A stretch of 64,000 nucleotides of DNA from Saprospirales bacterium (GCA_016711045.1 JADJTT010000001.1:310001-374000); one strand, 5' to 3'. Positions 1 through 8,867 are shown, numbered from the stretch's first letter. Notes: generated from the letters alone by a model not told the origin. Program-made: numbers and translations.

Positions 1-545
1 AGCTCTTCGAAGAAGTCAATCCCATACTTTCGAATGAGGGGCTCTTTGAGAAACTGATATACCGGCACCTTCAGCTTTTTGCCCAATTGACAGGCTGGGC
101 TGCATATTTCCCAACGGTCATAGTTCAGCGCTTCGAACTTCGCCCTTTCAATTTTCTTCACCCGAATCGGATATAAATGGCAGGAGATAGGCTTCTGGAA
201 GTCAATTGTGCCTGTCCGATAAGTCTGCTCTATTCCGCATTTGGCAATACCGCTCTCATCTAATGTCATATATGCACATGCCCCATTGGGCATCAGGGGC
301 GTGCCAATCGAGTCGTCTTCGTAGGTAGTGTACAACCCCTTTTCCTGAAGGAGGGCCACTGCTTCGGGCAACAAAAAAGGCTGGATCTTTTCGAAGATTT
401 CCCTTAATACAGGTAATTCCGCCGGTTCGAGGGGGGCGCCAAAGTCTCCTTCCCAGCAACAGGCGCCCTTGCAGGCTTCCAGATTGCACACAAAGGCTTC
501 CTCCAATATATCCTCACTGATCAATTTATCCTGTACGACTACCAT
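1..545 (-). CDS. DUF3109 family cysteine-rich protein (3' end cut by window edge)
   Basis: The reading frame opens at an ATG at 545 on the minus strand and runs off the left edge, giving about 181 residues. Near the N-terminus it has a Cys cluster, CNLEACKGACC (C20, C25, C29, C30), followed by CAYM, KCGI, ISCHLYP and EICSPACQL. This series of spaced cysteines is typical of the DUF3109/YkgJ-like group, thought to bind zinc or an iron-sulfur cluster. No signal peptide is visible, so it is probably cytoplasmic. Its biochemical role is unknown. It diverges from the small secreted protein at 815. Confidence 0.8.
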   Translation of the reverse strand, partial: MVVVQDKLISEDILEEAFVCNLEACKGACCWEGDFGAPLEPAELPVLREIFEKIQPFLLPEAVALLQEKGLYTTYEDDSIGTPLMPNGACAYMTLDESGIAKCGIEQTYRTGTIDFQKPISCHLYPIRVKKIERAKFEALNYDRWEICSPACQLGKKLKVPVYQFLKEPLIRKYGIDFFEE

Positions 546-731
546 AATAACAGTATGTGATTCCGGTCCCGGCAAATTTAAGGAAAAGCCCAGATTATAA
601 GCGACTTCATGCCCCCCCTGCATGAATATCCACCCTGTTTTGTCTGCATTTCTACAGAAGTACGTGAAAAATTTGCGCCAGGAGCCTGTCTCGCAAACGA
701 TTTTCATGTAATATTGTATCTTAGTGCCTTG

Positions 732-767
732 TTAATAGCATGATGCTGGCGCGCACCATGCTATTAA
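732..767. repeat. Intergenic hairpin, 11-bp arms with 14-nt loop
   Basis: TTAATAGCATG (732-742) pairs perfectly with CATGCTATTAA (757-767) around a GC-rich 14-nt loop. It lies between a weak -7-like TATCTTAG (about 717-724) and the ATG at 815, so it would be in the leader of that gene. There is no T-run on the plus strand after it. The geometry matches the hairpins at 26893 and 28952. Confidence 0.55.
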
Positions 768-814
768 TTTAAACGTATTATTAGCGATCATTTTTTACCT
801 CCAAAGTGGTTTTC

Positions 815-1228
815 ATGAAACAGTTGTTGTTTGGCCTTTTGTTTGTCAGTATAGCAAGTTTGACATTTGCTCAATCGGACACCCCGGAAAAGAAAGCATC
901 CGAGGTGACGGAAATACTGACACAAAAATACCAGTTGAGTAAGACACAACAGGATAAGATGCACAAGATCCAATTGCGCAGGTACCGCGACCGGGAATTG
1001 ATTGTTTCCAACAAAGCAACCGACCAGGCCCTTTACCTCGAGCAACTTAAAGCAATTGAACACGGAACAGACATCTCCATTCAGATGCTGCTTACCGAAG
1101 CCCAGACCCCTCTTTACAGGGATTTGGCCATTGAACGCCGGGAAAAGCGGGCCGAACTGGCACAATCCCTGCTTTCAAAAGGCATACAGATTCAGGAAGT
1201 CGAGATTTCCGTACTGGAATTGGAATAA
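815..1228 (+). CDS. Small secreted protein of unknown function
   Basis: 137 residues. I chose the ATG at 815 rather than the in-frame GTG at 806 because it gives a clean signal peptide (MKQLLFGLLFVSIASLTFAQ, cleavage after Ala-Gln). The mature part is charged and probably helical, with the segment YQLSKTQQDKMHKIQLRRYRD. This resembles the short helical periplasmic proteins of the Spy/LTXXQ kind that Bacteroidota carry in number, but I see no diagnostic motif, so no function is assigned. A good rho-independent terminator follows directly, so it is probably monocistronic. Confidence 0.75.
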   Translation: MKQLLFGLLFVSIASLTFAQSDTPEKKASEVTEILTQKYQLSKTQQDKMHKIQLRRYRDRELIVSNKATDQALYLEQLKAIEHGTDISIQMLLTEAQTPLYRDLAIERREKRAELAQSLLSKGIQIQEVEISVLELE

Positions 1229-1240
1229 ATCGCCATCTAT

Positions 1241-1276
1241 AAGCGGTTAAATCCCCTGATGCGTTAACCGCTTTTT
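1241..1276 (+). terminator. Rho-independent terminator
   Basis: AAGCGGTTAA (1241-1250) pairs with TTAACCGCTT (1264-1273), followed by a run of T to 1276. It sits 12 bases after the stop of the small secreted protein. Confidence 0.85.
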
Positions 1277-1548
1277 CCCCCACAGCCCCCTGAAAACAAG
1301 CACGTCCAACGTCCCCAAATAGCAAAAGAAGCCCTGGTTTACAGGTAAACTTTCTTTTTTACGCAACGTTTAAACTATTGCCGGGACATCTGTCTAAACC
1401 AGCACCAAAATAAATCGGATGGATGCATATGTATTGCGTTCCATCTTCAAGAATGCACGATCCTGCACGGGGAATCGACATGTTTCAATTTTTTGAAGTA
1501 AATTTCGCACACAATTTTATGCTAACCTTTTAATAACCACTTCTATAC
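1277..1548. other. Non-coding stretch upstream of citrate synthase
   Basis: Together with the terminator before it, this makes about 320 bases without a gene. I see a short palindrome (GTTTACAGGTAAAC near 1337) and AT-rich sequence before the ATG at 1549. There is no convincing TAnnTTTG element, small ORF or RNA gene. Confidence 0.5.
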
Positions 1549-2874
1549 ATGGACATCCTCAAGAAAAAGTTCCAGGAAAAGGCCGAGGCCTTGAGAGAAG
1601 AACTCAAAGTGTTGCTCAAAGAACACGGAGACAAACCAATTGACAAGGTCACTATCAACCAAATTTACGGTGGCGCCAGAAGTATAAAAATGATGATTTG
1701 GGAAACTTCAGAACTGGACCCCGAAGAAGGTATCCGGTTTAGAGGGTATTCGATCCCGGAACTCAAGAAAACGCTGCCAAATGGTCCGGATGGTAAAGAA
1801 CCCCGGCCCGAAGGGCTCTTCTGGCTCATGATGACCGGAGAGGTTCCCTCCGATGAAGAAGTCCAGTGGCTTTCAGACCAGTGGAGACAACGTTGCAACA
1901 TTCCGGAACACGTATTTCCGATGCTCGACCAAATGCCCATCACCACGCACCCCATGACCCAGTTTATTGCGGGCATTACAGCGATGCAAAACGCAAGTGT
2001 GTTTGCTCACCGCTATGCCGATGGCATGTCAAAAGAGGAGTATTGGGACGCTGCTTACGAGGATACCATGAACCTGATTGCACGCCTGCCTCGCCTGGCT
2101 GCTTATATCTACCGCCGGACCTATCACAACAACCATCATATTCAGCCCAACATCCATCTGGACTGGGGCGGCAACTTTGCCCATATGCTGGGAATACCAG
2201 GCGATGATTTCCAAGATCTTATCCGGCTCTACCTGACCATTCATGCCGATCATGAAGGTGGCAACGCCTCTGCCCATACAACTCACCTGGTGGGCTCCAC
2301 ATTGAGCGATCCCTATCTCTCGTTTGTGGGCGGAATGGCTTCGCTGGCAGGTCCGTTGCACGGGCTGGCCAACCAGGAGGTAATCCGCTGGATCTTCAAT
2401 ATGCTGGATGCTATCGGCACGAACCGTCCTACCGATAAGGAGATTACCGAATATGTACATTCCACCCTTGCCGCCGGGAAAGTAGTACCAGGTTATGGAC
2501 ATGCGGTGCTGCGGAAGCCCGACCCCCGTTTTGTGGCACAAATGGAATTTGCCAAAGAGTACATCAAAGACGACCCGATCGTCAACGTCGTATGGCAGAT
2601 CTACGAACTGGTGCCCCCCATTTTGCAGGGACTTGGAAAAGTAAAAAACCCCTGGCCCAACGTCGATGCCCACTCCGGTGCGTTGCTGGTGCATTACGGT
2701 ATGCGGGAATACGACTTTTACACGGTGATGTTTGGCGTATCGAGAGCGCTGGGTGTATTGGCTGCACTCTGCTGGTCGCGCGCACTGAACTTCCCGTTGG
2801 AACGGCCCAAATCGCTCACGACACAATGGGTGAAAAATTTCCTGGCCAAAACGGCGGATGTAGCGCCGAATTGA
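1549..2874 (+). CDS. gltA: Citrate synthase, mitochondrial/eukaryotic type
   Basis: 441 residues. It condenses acetyl-CoA and oxaloacetate to citrate, the entry step of the TCA cycle, in the cytoplasm. The catalytic residues are all visible: His271 in AGPLHGLANQEV, His318 in VPGYGHAVLRK and Asp373 in NPWPNVDAHSG. These correspond to His274, His320 and Asp375 of the pig mitochondrial enzyme, so numbering is nearly identical. The C-terminal half (FGVSRALGVLA, ALNFPLERPKS) is strikingly like the mitochondrial enzyme and unlike the NADH-regulated hexameric E. coli GltA, which has an extra N-terminal domain. A dimeric Si-type enzyme is expected. It appears to be a single-gene unit. Confidence 0.96.
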   Translation: MDILKKKFQEKAEALREELKVLLKEHGDKPIDKVTINQIYGGARSIKMMIWETSELDPEEGIRFRGYSIPELKKTLPNGPDGKEPRPEGLFWLMMTGEVPSDEEVQWLSDQWRQRCNIPEHVFPMLDQMPITTHPMTQFIAGITAMQNASVFAHRYADGMSKEEYWDAAYEDTMNLIARLPRLAAYIYRRTYHNNHHIQPNIHLDWGGNFAHMLGIPGDDFQDLIRLYLTIHADHEGGNASAHTTHLVGSTLSDPYLSFVGGMASLAGPLHGLANQEVIRWIFNMLDAIGTNRPTDKEITEYVHSTLAAGKVVPGYGHAVLRKPDPRFVAQMEFAKEYIKDDPIVNVVWQIYELVPPILQGLGKVKNPWPNVDAHSGALLVHYGMREYDFYTVMFGVSRALGVLAALCWSRALNFPLERPKSLTTQWVKNFLAKTADVAPN

Positions 2875-2998
2875 GGAAAATTTTAATCGGCCATTGGCCT
2901 ATTTTCCAAAAAAGTTATCCGGTAAAGCCAAAAAATCAATTATTTTTGGCCATCAATTGAACAAACATTTCATTTATTTACCCTCATAGAAAAGGTTT

Positions 2999-3391
2999 AT
3001 GGGAGCTCCAACCAACTTAAAATACACGAAAGACCACGAATGGATCCGGGTGGAATCAGGCAATATAGCCTATGTAGGTATCACTGATTTTGCTCAGGGC
3101 GAATTAGGTGAATTGGTTTTTATCGAGGTGGACACGGTAGGCGATGAATTAAACTCCGGGGAGGTATTCGGCACGGTAGAAGCCGTAAAGACAACCGCGG
3201 AACTATTTCTTCCCGTTGCAGGCAAGATCCTCGAATTCAATTCCATACTCGATGAATCGGATGGCGACAACCCCGGCATTATCAATTCAGACCCATACGG
3301 GGAAGGCTGGATCATAAAAATGGAGGTTCAGAATCCGGAAGAACTGAACGAACTGATGAGTGCGGAGGCATACGATGAGTTAGTCGGGTAA
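2999..3391 (+). CDS. gcvH: Glycine cleavage system H protein
   Basis: 130 residues, the normal length for GcvH. It carries the lipoyl arm that shuttles the aminomethyl group between the P, T and L proteins of the glycine cleavage system. The lipoylated lysine is Lys64 in the motif FGTVEAVKTTAEL, and the surrounding beta-barrel segments (HEWIRVESGNIAYVGITDFAQ near the N-terminus, DPYGEGWIIKM near the C-terminus) are standard. No other gcv gene is in the window. A VanZ-family gene and tonB follow in the same direction, and the three probably share a transcript. Confidence 0.96.
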   Translation: MGAPTNLKYTKDHEWIRVESGNIAYVGITDFAQGELGELVFIEVDTVGDELNSGEVFGTVEAVKTTAELFLPVAGKILEFNSILDESDGDNPGIINSDPYGEGWIIKMEVQNPEELNELMSAEAYDELVG

Positions 3392-3457
3392 AAATTTTTA
3401 CCTCCGCACACCAAAACGAAAAACCCCGGCATCTTAATCGCTGACGTAGTTATTTGA

Positions 3458-3817
3458 ATGTTGAAAACCTTTCTCCCGGCAGTCATTTGGAGTAGCGTGA
3501 TTCTATACTTATCGGCAGGATCAGGCATTCAAATGCCCCCCGAACTATGGGATATTATTGGATGGGACAAGGTAGGCCATTTCGGAGCCTATGGCATCCA
3601 GGCATTCCTGCTGCTTTGGGGGTTTTACCGGATTGGTTGGCATCATCCGCTTCCAGCAATTTTGATTGCCATCCTCTTTGGTATGACCATGGAAGGTATG
3701 CAATTTGCTTTTTTTCCCGAGAGGTACTTTGAGTGGGCCGATGTATTGGCCAACACGTTAGGTGCTTTCGCGGGATACGGTGTTTTTAAAAGACTTATTT
3801 ATCATTTAAATTTTTAA
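3458..3817 (+). CDS. VanZ family membrane protein
   Basis: 119 residues with about four hydrophobic segments. It has the VanZ-like signature: DKVGHFGAYG after the first segment, an internal GMTMEGMQ, then a conserved Asp in ADVLANTLGAFAGYG. In this family only the membrane topology and the H, E, Q, R and D signature are well defined. VanZ itself gives low-level teicoplanin resistance, but the many housekeeping homologues have no known reaction. It ends two bases before the tonB start, so co-transcription and translational coupling are likely. Confidence 0.85.
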   Translation: MLKTFLPAVIWSSVILYLSAGSGIQMPPELWDIIGWDKVGHFGAYGIQAFLLLWGFYRIGWHHPLPAILIAILFGMTMEGMQFAFFPERYFEWADVLANTLGAFAGYGVFKRLIYHLNF

Positions 3818-3819
3818 TC

Positions 3820-4716
3820 ATGGACTTTTCAGTAACAGGCAACTGGCTTGGTGTCGCCTTCATAGGCATTGTAGCGCTGGTCTTGGGCCTTATTTTTATC
3901 GTACGGGCCTTGTTTGCTGGTAAGTCAAGCCAATCGCTCTCCAGCAAATACCAGAGTGGACCTGAAAAGTCGGTACTGGACGTTCGGAACAAGTACCCGG
4001 AGGTGGATGTTTTTCAACTGAGCAGCACCTTCTTCAATTTCGGTCTCATGGTGGCAATTGGATTGACTGTCCTCGCATTCAGTTGGACTACTTATGAAAA
4101 AGTAGTTAACATCCCAACCGGCGCCCTGGAATTTGACGAGGAGATCGAGATCGAACCCCCTCGTACCGCTGAGCCGCCTCCTCCACCGCCTCCTCCACCG
4201 CCTCCTGTGATCCAGGAAGTTCCGGAAGAACTTATCGAAGAGGATCAGCAAGTGGATTTTACAGACCAATCGATCGAAGAGGAAACTGTTGTGGAAGCTC
4301 CCAAAGTGGAAGCGGCTCCTCCTCCTCCTCCTCCCCCACCGCCGCCTCAACCCAAAGTAGAGGAAATCTTCAAAGTCGTGGAAGACATGCCGCGCTTCCC
4401 GGGTTGCGAAGATGAGTCCAACAAAGACGACCGCAAAAAATGCGCCGAGCAAAAAATGTTGGAATACATCTACAAGAACATCAAATACCCGGCTATCGCC
4501 CGTGAAAACGGGGTAGAAGGTACGGTAGTAATTACCTTTGTCGTGGAAAAAGACGGCGCTATCACCGATGCCCGGATTGCACGCGACATTGGCGCTCAAT
4601 GCGGACAGGAAGCCCTTCGGGTAGTCGACGATATGCCCAAATGGGTTCCGGGCAAACAGCGCGGACGTGCCGTTCGGGTGCAGTTTAACCTGCCCGTGAA
4701 GTTCAAATTGGAATAA
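3820..4716 (+). CDS. tonB: Energy transducer TonB family protein
   Basis: 298 residues. There is an N-terminal membrane segment (about 10-32) and a second one (about 70-88). A periplasmic linker with two poly-proline tracts of 11 and 10 residues follows (about 116-126 and 165-174). The C-terminal TonB domain has FPGCEDESNKDD, the paired Cys, and YPAIARENGVEGTVVITFVV. TonB links the proton-motive force (via ExbBD) to outer-membrane receptors such as SusC/RagA types. No exbB or exbD is nearby. Having two membrane helices instead of one before the proline linker is seen in a number of Bacteroidota TonB proteins. A strong terminator follows. Confidence 0.92.
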   Translation: MDFSVTGNWLGVAFIGIVALVLGLIFIVRALFAGKSSQSLSSKYQSGPEKSVLDVRNKYPEVDVFQLSSTFFNFGLMVAIGLTVLAFSWTTYEKVVNIPTGALEFDEEIEIEPPRTAEPPPPPPPPPPPVIQEVPEELIEEDQQVDFTDQSIEEETVVEAPKVEAAPPPPPPPPPPQPKVEEIFKVVEDMPRFPGCEDESNKDDRKKCAEQKMLEYIYKNIKYPAIARENGVEGTVVITFVVEKDGAITDARIARDIGAQCGQEALRVVDDMPKWVPGKQRGRAVRVQFNLPVKFKLE

Positions 4717-4735
4717 CCGGTTCCTTCCCGAACAG

Positions 4736-4781
4736 AAGGAAGGGGCAGCCCCGATTGCATCGGAGTTGCCCCTTCCTTTTT
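4736..4781 (+). terminator. Rho-independent terminator after tonB
   Basis: AAGGAAGGGGCA (4736-4747) pairs with TGCCCCTTCCTT (4767-4778), with more T residues to 4781. This closes the gcvH-vanZ-tonB unit. Confidence 0.88.
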
Positions 4782-4811
4782 GCGCAACTTTTGTACATTC
4801 GGTTACGTTTG
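4780..4811 (+). promoter_or_regulatory. Bacteroidota-type promoter for the TPR gene
   Basis: TTG at 4780-4782, a 21-base spacer, then TACGTTTG (4804-4811) matches TAnnTTTG. The ATG at 4831 is 20 bases further on. The -33 element overlaps the T-run of the preceding terminator. Confidence 0.7.
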
Positions 4812-4830
4812 AAAAAATAAAAAGAACGAT

Positions 4831-6636
4831 ATGCGCATCAAAGTCTTTTGTTTTTGGGTCTTGTCTCTACTGATCCCGATTGCTTCCTTTTCGCAGGACG
4901 CGCGGCTGGCCCAGCAGTATTACCAAAACGGAGAATATGAAAAAGCATCCGTGCTTTTTGAACGCCTGTACCACGGCAATGAAGCCCAGGATTTTTATTT
5001 CGACCGCTATGTCGAATGCCTCCTCTCCCTCGAACAATACGAAGAAGCGGAAAAGTCGATCAAACGGGAGATGAAGAAATACCCCAACCGGCTTTCTTTT
5101 CATGTGGCGCTCGGCAATCTATACGAACGACAACTGCGTATCGACGAAGCGAATGCCGAGTTTGAACGGGCAGTGAAGACCCTTCCACCTGATCGGGGCA
5201 TCATCATCAACCTGGCACAATCCTTTGTCCAACTCGCCAAATACGACCTGGCAATAGCTACTTATGAAAAAGGCTCCAAGCTCCTCCAGGATGATGGCTC
5301 CTTCTCTTATAACCTGGGCGATCTCTACCGTCGCCAGGGTGACTCCCCCCGCATGGTGGAGAGTTACCTCAATAGCCTCCGCGACAACCCCGGGCGCCTG
5401 GTTTCCCTCCAAACCATATTCCAGCGCTACTTTTCTAATGAAGATTTCGAGGAGCTCCAGGCACAACTCTACAGCCGGATCCAGGAGGACGCAGAGTCCA
5501 TCCAATATATCGAATTGCTGGCGTGGGTTTTCATCCAGCGCAAAGACTATCCAAATGCGCTGCGTCAGATCAAAGCCCTCGATCGGCGTCTCAAAGAAAA
5601 TGGGTACCGCGTCTTTCAATTTGCCGAAACGGTGGCCAACGACAAGGACTACGATGTAGCGATTGACGCCTATTCCTACATTATCACCGAAAAGGGCCCT
5701 ACGACCCCGATCTATATAGAGTCCAAACGCCAATTGCTCCGGTGCAAACGGGAGAAACTGGTGCAGGATTATACATACACCCAGGAAGATCTACTTGGGC
5801 TGGAAAAGGAATACCTGCTTTTCCTCGACGAATTCGGCCGCAACCGGAATACGGCCCCGATCATACTGGAGTTGTCCGAACTGCAAGCCTACTACCTCAA
5901 CGACATGGATAAGGCAATCCTCCTTTTACAGGAAATGATCGATATGCCTGGCATCCAGAAAGCCGTGCAAGCCCAGGGTAAACTTGCCCTGGCCGACTAT
6001 TACCTGATCAAAGGGGAGCGCTGGGATGCCACCTTGCTCTACTCTCAGGTGGACAAAGCGTTTGAAGATGATGTGCTCGGCCATGAAGCCCGTTTCCGCA
6101 ATGCCAAGCTATCTTATTACTTCGGTGATTTTGAATGGGCCCAGGCGCAGTTTGAGGTACTGAAAGCCTCCACATCCAAGCTTATCGCCAACGATGCACT
6201 CGATCTCTCCGTCTTTATCATGGACAACCTGGGACTGGACAGCACCGCCACCTCCCTTTCCCTCTACGCCGAAGCGGACCTCCTCATCTTCCAAAACCGC
6301 TTCGATGAAGCCTTTGAGAAGCTGGACTCCCTCCTGAGCCAGTTTCCAGATCATTCCCTGGAAGATGATGTGCTTTATGCCAAAGCAAAGGTGTATAAGA
6401 AAAAACACGACTATGCAGCAGCTGCTGTCCTGCTCCAGGAGATCGTGGATGAACACGGGGATGAAATCCGGGCAGATAACGCCCTGTTTGAACTCGCCAG
6501 CTTGTATGAACAATTTCTGGGAGATACGGAAAAGGCCAAAGAGCTTTACGAGAAACTGTTCCTCGATTATTCCAATAGTACCTTTGCCGTAGAAGCCCGA
6601 AAGCGCTTCCGCAAATTGAGGGGGGATAATATTTGA
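4831..6636 (+). CDS. Secreted tetratricopeptide repeat protein
   Basis: 601 residues with a signal peptide (MRIKVFCFWVLSLLIPIASF, cleaved near FSQ), so it is periplasmic or surface associated. The rest is a series of TPR-like helical pairs, for example ARLAQQYYQNGEYEKASVLF, LGNLYERQLRIDEANAEF and LFELASLYEQFLGDTEKAKEL. TPR arrays hold partner proteins; I cannot name the partner. It has its own promoter and a terminator, so it is a one-gene unit. It is broadly like the large TPR proteins of Bacteroidota linked to cell-envelope assembly, but no family-specific domain is visible. Confidence 0.88.
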   Translation: MRIKVFCFWVLSLLIPIASFSQDARLAQQYYQNGEYEKASVLFERLYHGNEAQDFYFDRYVECLLSLEQYEEAEKSIKREMKKYPNRLSFHVALGNLYERQLRIDEANAEFERAVKTLPPDRGIIINLAQSFVQLAKYDLAIATYEKGSKLLQDDGSFSYNLGDLYRRQGDSPRMVESYLNSLRDNPGRLVSLQTIFQRYFSNEDFEELQAQLYSRIQEDAESIQYIELLAWVFIQRKDYPNALRQIKALDRRLKENGYRVFQFAETVANDKDYDVAIDAYSYIITEKGPTTPIYIESKRQLLRCKREKLVQDYTYTQEDLLGLEKEYLLFLDEFGRNRNTAPIILELSELQAYYLNDMDKAILLLQEMIDMPGIQKAVQAQGKLALADYYLIKGERWDATLLYSQVDKAFEDDVLGHEARFRNAKLSYYFGDFEWAQAQFEVLKASTSKLIANDALDLSVFIMDNLGLDSTATSLSLYAEADLLIFQNRFDEAFEKLDSLLSQFPDHSLEDDVLYAKAKVYKKKHDYAAAAVLLQEIVDEHGDEIRADNALFELASLYEQFLGDTEKAKELYEKLFLDYSNSTFAVEARKRFRKLRGDNI

Positions 6637-6645
6637 GAAAAAAAA

Positions 6646-6676
6646 CGTGAGAGCCCCGCACTGCGGAGCTCTCACG
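6646..6676. terminator. Bidirectional terminator between TPR gene and rpmH
   Basis: CGTGAGAG (6646-6653) pairs with CTCTCACG (6669-6676), with an inner GC stem. An A-run lies on the left and T-rich sequence on the right, so it can stop both convergent transcripts. Confidence 0.8.
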
Positions 6677-6707
6677 CTCTCTTTTACCGGTAAATATTTA
6701 GCTACGC

Positions 6708-6863
6708 TTATTTAGAGCGCTTCTCGTCGGAAACAGTCAGCTTTGCACGGCCCTTAGCCCGCCGGCGGGCAAGCGTCTTGCGGCCATTCTTACTGCTCAT
6801 CCGAGCGCGAAATCCATGCTTATTTACCCGCTTTCTTTTCGACGGTTGGAAAGTCCTTTTCAT
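6708..6863 (-). CDS. rpmH: 50S ribosomal protein L34
   Basis: 51 residues read on the minus strand from the ATG at 6863. It begins MKRTFQPSKRKRVNKHGFRA and ends in a Lys/Arg-rich tail with TVSDEKRSK. The N-terminal two thirds (FQPS, RKR, HGFRARM, GRK, LARRRAKGR) are the near-invariant L34 pattern. It is a basic component of the large ribosomal subunit. The usual rpmH neighbours (rnpA, yidC) are absent, so it stands alone here with its own canonical promoter. Confidence 0.97.
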   Translation of the reverse strand: MKRTFQPSKRKRVNKHGFRARMSSKNGRKTLARRRAKGRAKLTVSDEKRSK

Positions 6864-6914
6864 TTTTTCTTGCTTTTGTCTCTTCTCCTCTATCAGGTTT
6901 CAGAAAAAGTGCGA

Positions 6915-6946
6915 CAAAGGTAACTGGATTTTTGTTAAATGGCAAA
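6915..6946 (-). promoter_or_regulatory. Canonical Bacteroidota promoter for rpmH
   Basis: On the minus strand, TTTG (6946-6943), a 20-base spacer, then TACCTTTG (6922-6915). This is a near-perfect TTTG-N19..21-TAnnTTTG promoter with a leader of about 45 bases to the rpmH start. Confidence 0.85.
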
Positions 6947-7086
6947 GAGAAGGTCGAAAAATATCAACAAAAAGGTGGAACAAATAATACCCTGCCGGAG
7001 TATATCTATCGGATGCAAAAAATTGCTAACTTAATCCCTTGCAAAATAACTCTCCGTCCAATTCAAGAAGAAAATAGCAATTCCTT

Positions 7087-8772
7087 ATGAACGATCCAAG
7101 ACCCTGGCTGGCAACCTACCCAAAAGGCGTACCCGCAAACATCGATCCGGACGCTTATCCTTCGGTCGTTGCCCTGCTGGACGAAACCCTCAAGAAATAT
7201 GGAAAGAAACCGGCATTTTCCAATATGGGTAAAGAAATTACCTTTGCCGACCTCGACCGTTATTCCCGCCAGTTTGGCGCCTATTTGCGCTCCCGCGGCC
7301 TGGAACCAGGCGACCGGATCGCCCTGATGATGCCTAACTTGCTGCAGTATCCCATTGCGCTCTTTGGCGCACTGCGTGCCGGATTGGTGCTGGTCAATAC
7401 CAACCCATTGTACACGCCCCGGGAGATGTCGCATCAATTTACCGACTCCGGCGCCAAAGCGATCGTGATCTGTGAAAACTTCGCCGCCAATCTGGAAAAG
7501 GTACTGAAAGATACCCCTATCAAAACAGTGGTGGTGACCAGCATCGGCGAAATGCTGGGGCCGGTAAAGGGCTGTATCGTCAATTTCGTCGTGCGCAACG
7601 TCAAGCGCATGGTGCCCAAGTATAATATCCCTAACACCGTCAATTTTCTGGATGCCCTGCGACAAGGGAAAAAGTTCAGCCTGGAAGATCACAAGGGCCA
7701 TTTGGACGATGTAATCGCGCTGCAATATACCGGAGGAACCACGGGGGTTTCCAAAGGCGCTATGCTGACCAACCGCAACCTCGTGGCCAATATGCAACAG
7801 ATAAAGGCCATCCTGGGCCCTGTGCTTAGAGATGGGGAGGAAATCGTGCTTTCCCCGCTCCCTCTTTACCACAGCTTCGCCTTCACCGTCAATTGCCTGG
7901 CGTTGATGAGTATCGGCTCGCTTTCCGTACTGATCACCAACCCCAGGGATTTGAAAACCGTCATGGAGCCTTTCTCGAAATACGATATCTCGCTCATGAC
8001 CGGGGTGAACACCCTCTTCAATGCACTGCTCAACCACCCCGATTTCGCTGCCTGCAATTTCGCCAAGCTAAAACTCACGGTAGGTGGTGGCATGGCCGTA
8101 CAACGTGCCGTAGCAGAAAAATGGCACAAGGTGACCGGTTGCCCCCTGACTGAAGGGTACGGACTGACGGAAACTTCTCCCGTGGCCAGTGTCAACCCCG
8201 TGGATGGAACCGGCAAGATCGGTACCATTGGCCTCCCTGCGCCTTCCACCGACATGCGGATTGTCGATGATAACGGCAACCCGCTCAAAGCTACAGAAGT
8301 GGGCGAGATTCAGATCAAAGGTCCCCAAGTGATGAAGGGTTATTACAACCGGCCGGATGAGACCACCAAAATCTTAAAGGATGGCTGGTTGTCGACCGGC
8401 GATATCGGGTATATGCACGAAGACGGCTATTTTCAAATCGTCGACCGGAAAAAGGACATGATCCTGGTTTCCGGGTTTAATGTATACCCCAACGAGATCG
8501 AAGAGGTGATCGCAACCCATCCCAAAGTACTCGAAGTAGCCGCCATCGGGGTGCCCGACGCCAAGTCGAATGAAGTGGTCAAAGTGTTTATCGTCAAAAA
8601 AGACCAATCGCTGACCGAAGCGGAGATAATTGAACACTGTAAAAAAGACCTGACTAATTACAAGGTGCCCAAGCAGGTGGAGTTCCGGGAAGAATTGCCC
8701 AAGACCAATGTAGGCAAGATTCTGCGCAGGGCTTTGCGGGATGAAGAATTGAAAAAAATGCAGGCATCCTGA
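7087..8772 (+). CDS. fadD: Long-chain fatty acid-CoA ligase
   Basis: 561 residues, the same length as E. coli FadD. It activates long-chain fatty acids to acyl-CoA via an acyl-adenylate. The ANL-superfamily motifs are complete: P-loop-like YTGGTTGVSKGAML (about 214-227), YGLTETSPV (A5), STGDIGYMHEDGYF with the ATP-ribose Asp (A7), the hinge region VDRKKDMILVSGFNVYPNEIEE (A8), and the catalytic Lys near the C-terminus in PKTNVGKILRRALR (A10). It is probably a peripheral membrane enzyme feeding beta-oxidation or lipid recycling. It is monocistronic, closed by a strong terminator. Exact chain-length preference cannot be read from the sequence. Confidence 0.94.
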   Translation: MNDPRPWLATYPKGVPANIDPDAYPSVVALLDETLKKYGKKPAFSNMGKEITFADLDRYSRQFGAYLRSRGLEPGDRIALMMPNLLQYPIALFGALRAGLVLVNTNPLYTPREMSHQFTDSGAKAIVICENFAANLEKVLKDTPIKTVVVTSIGEMLGPVKGCIVNFVVRNVKRMVPKYNIPNTVNFLDALRQGKKFSLEDHKGHLDDVIALQYTGGTTGVSKGAMLTNRNLVANMQQIKAILGPVLRDGEEIVLSPLPLYHSFAFTVNCLALMSIGSLSVLITNPRDLKTVMEPFSKYDISLMTGVNTLFNALLNHPDFAACNFAKLKLTVGGGMAVQRAVAEKWHKVTGCPLTEGYGLTETSPVASVNPVDGTGKIGTIGLPAPSTDMRIVDDNGNPLKATEVGEIQIKGPQVMKGYYNRPDETTKILKDGWLSTGDIGYMHEDGYFQIVDRKKDMILVSGFNVYPNEIEEVIATHPKVLEVAAIGVPDAKSNEVVKVFIVKKDQSLTEAEIIEHCKKDLTNYKVPKQVEFREELPKTNVGKILRRALRDEELKKMQAS

Positions 8773-8798
8773 AAATTTTGCCTTAACCAAATCAACTC

Positions 8799-8831
8799 AA
8801 GGCTGTTCTCTGAGGGAACAGCCTTTTTTTT
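8799..8831 (+). terminator. Rho-independent terminator after fadD
   Basis: AAGGCTGTTC (8799-8808) and GAACAGCCTT (8816-8825) form the stem, followed by an unbroken T-run to 8831. Confidence 0.92.
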
Positions 8832-8854
8832 ACCCGGTTCTACGCGACAAGCAC

Positions 8855-8862
8855 TACTTTTG
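8855..8862 (+). promoter_or_regulatory. -7 element directly before mfd
   Basis: TACTTTTG matches TAnnTTTG and ends five bases before the GTG start of mfd. In Bacteroidota transcription begins about 5-7 bases after this element, so the transcript may begin at or next to the start codon. No clear TTG is visible at the -33 position. Confidence 0.55.
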
Positions 8863-8867
8863 CATCT

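Noticed and set aside
1337..1350. GTTTACAGGTAAAC palindrome upstream of citrate synthase
   Set aside because: Six-base arms in AT-rich DNA are expected by chance; no promoter element is placed near it.
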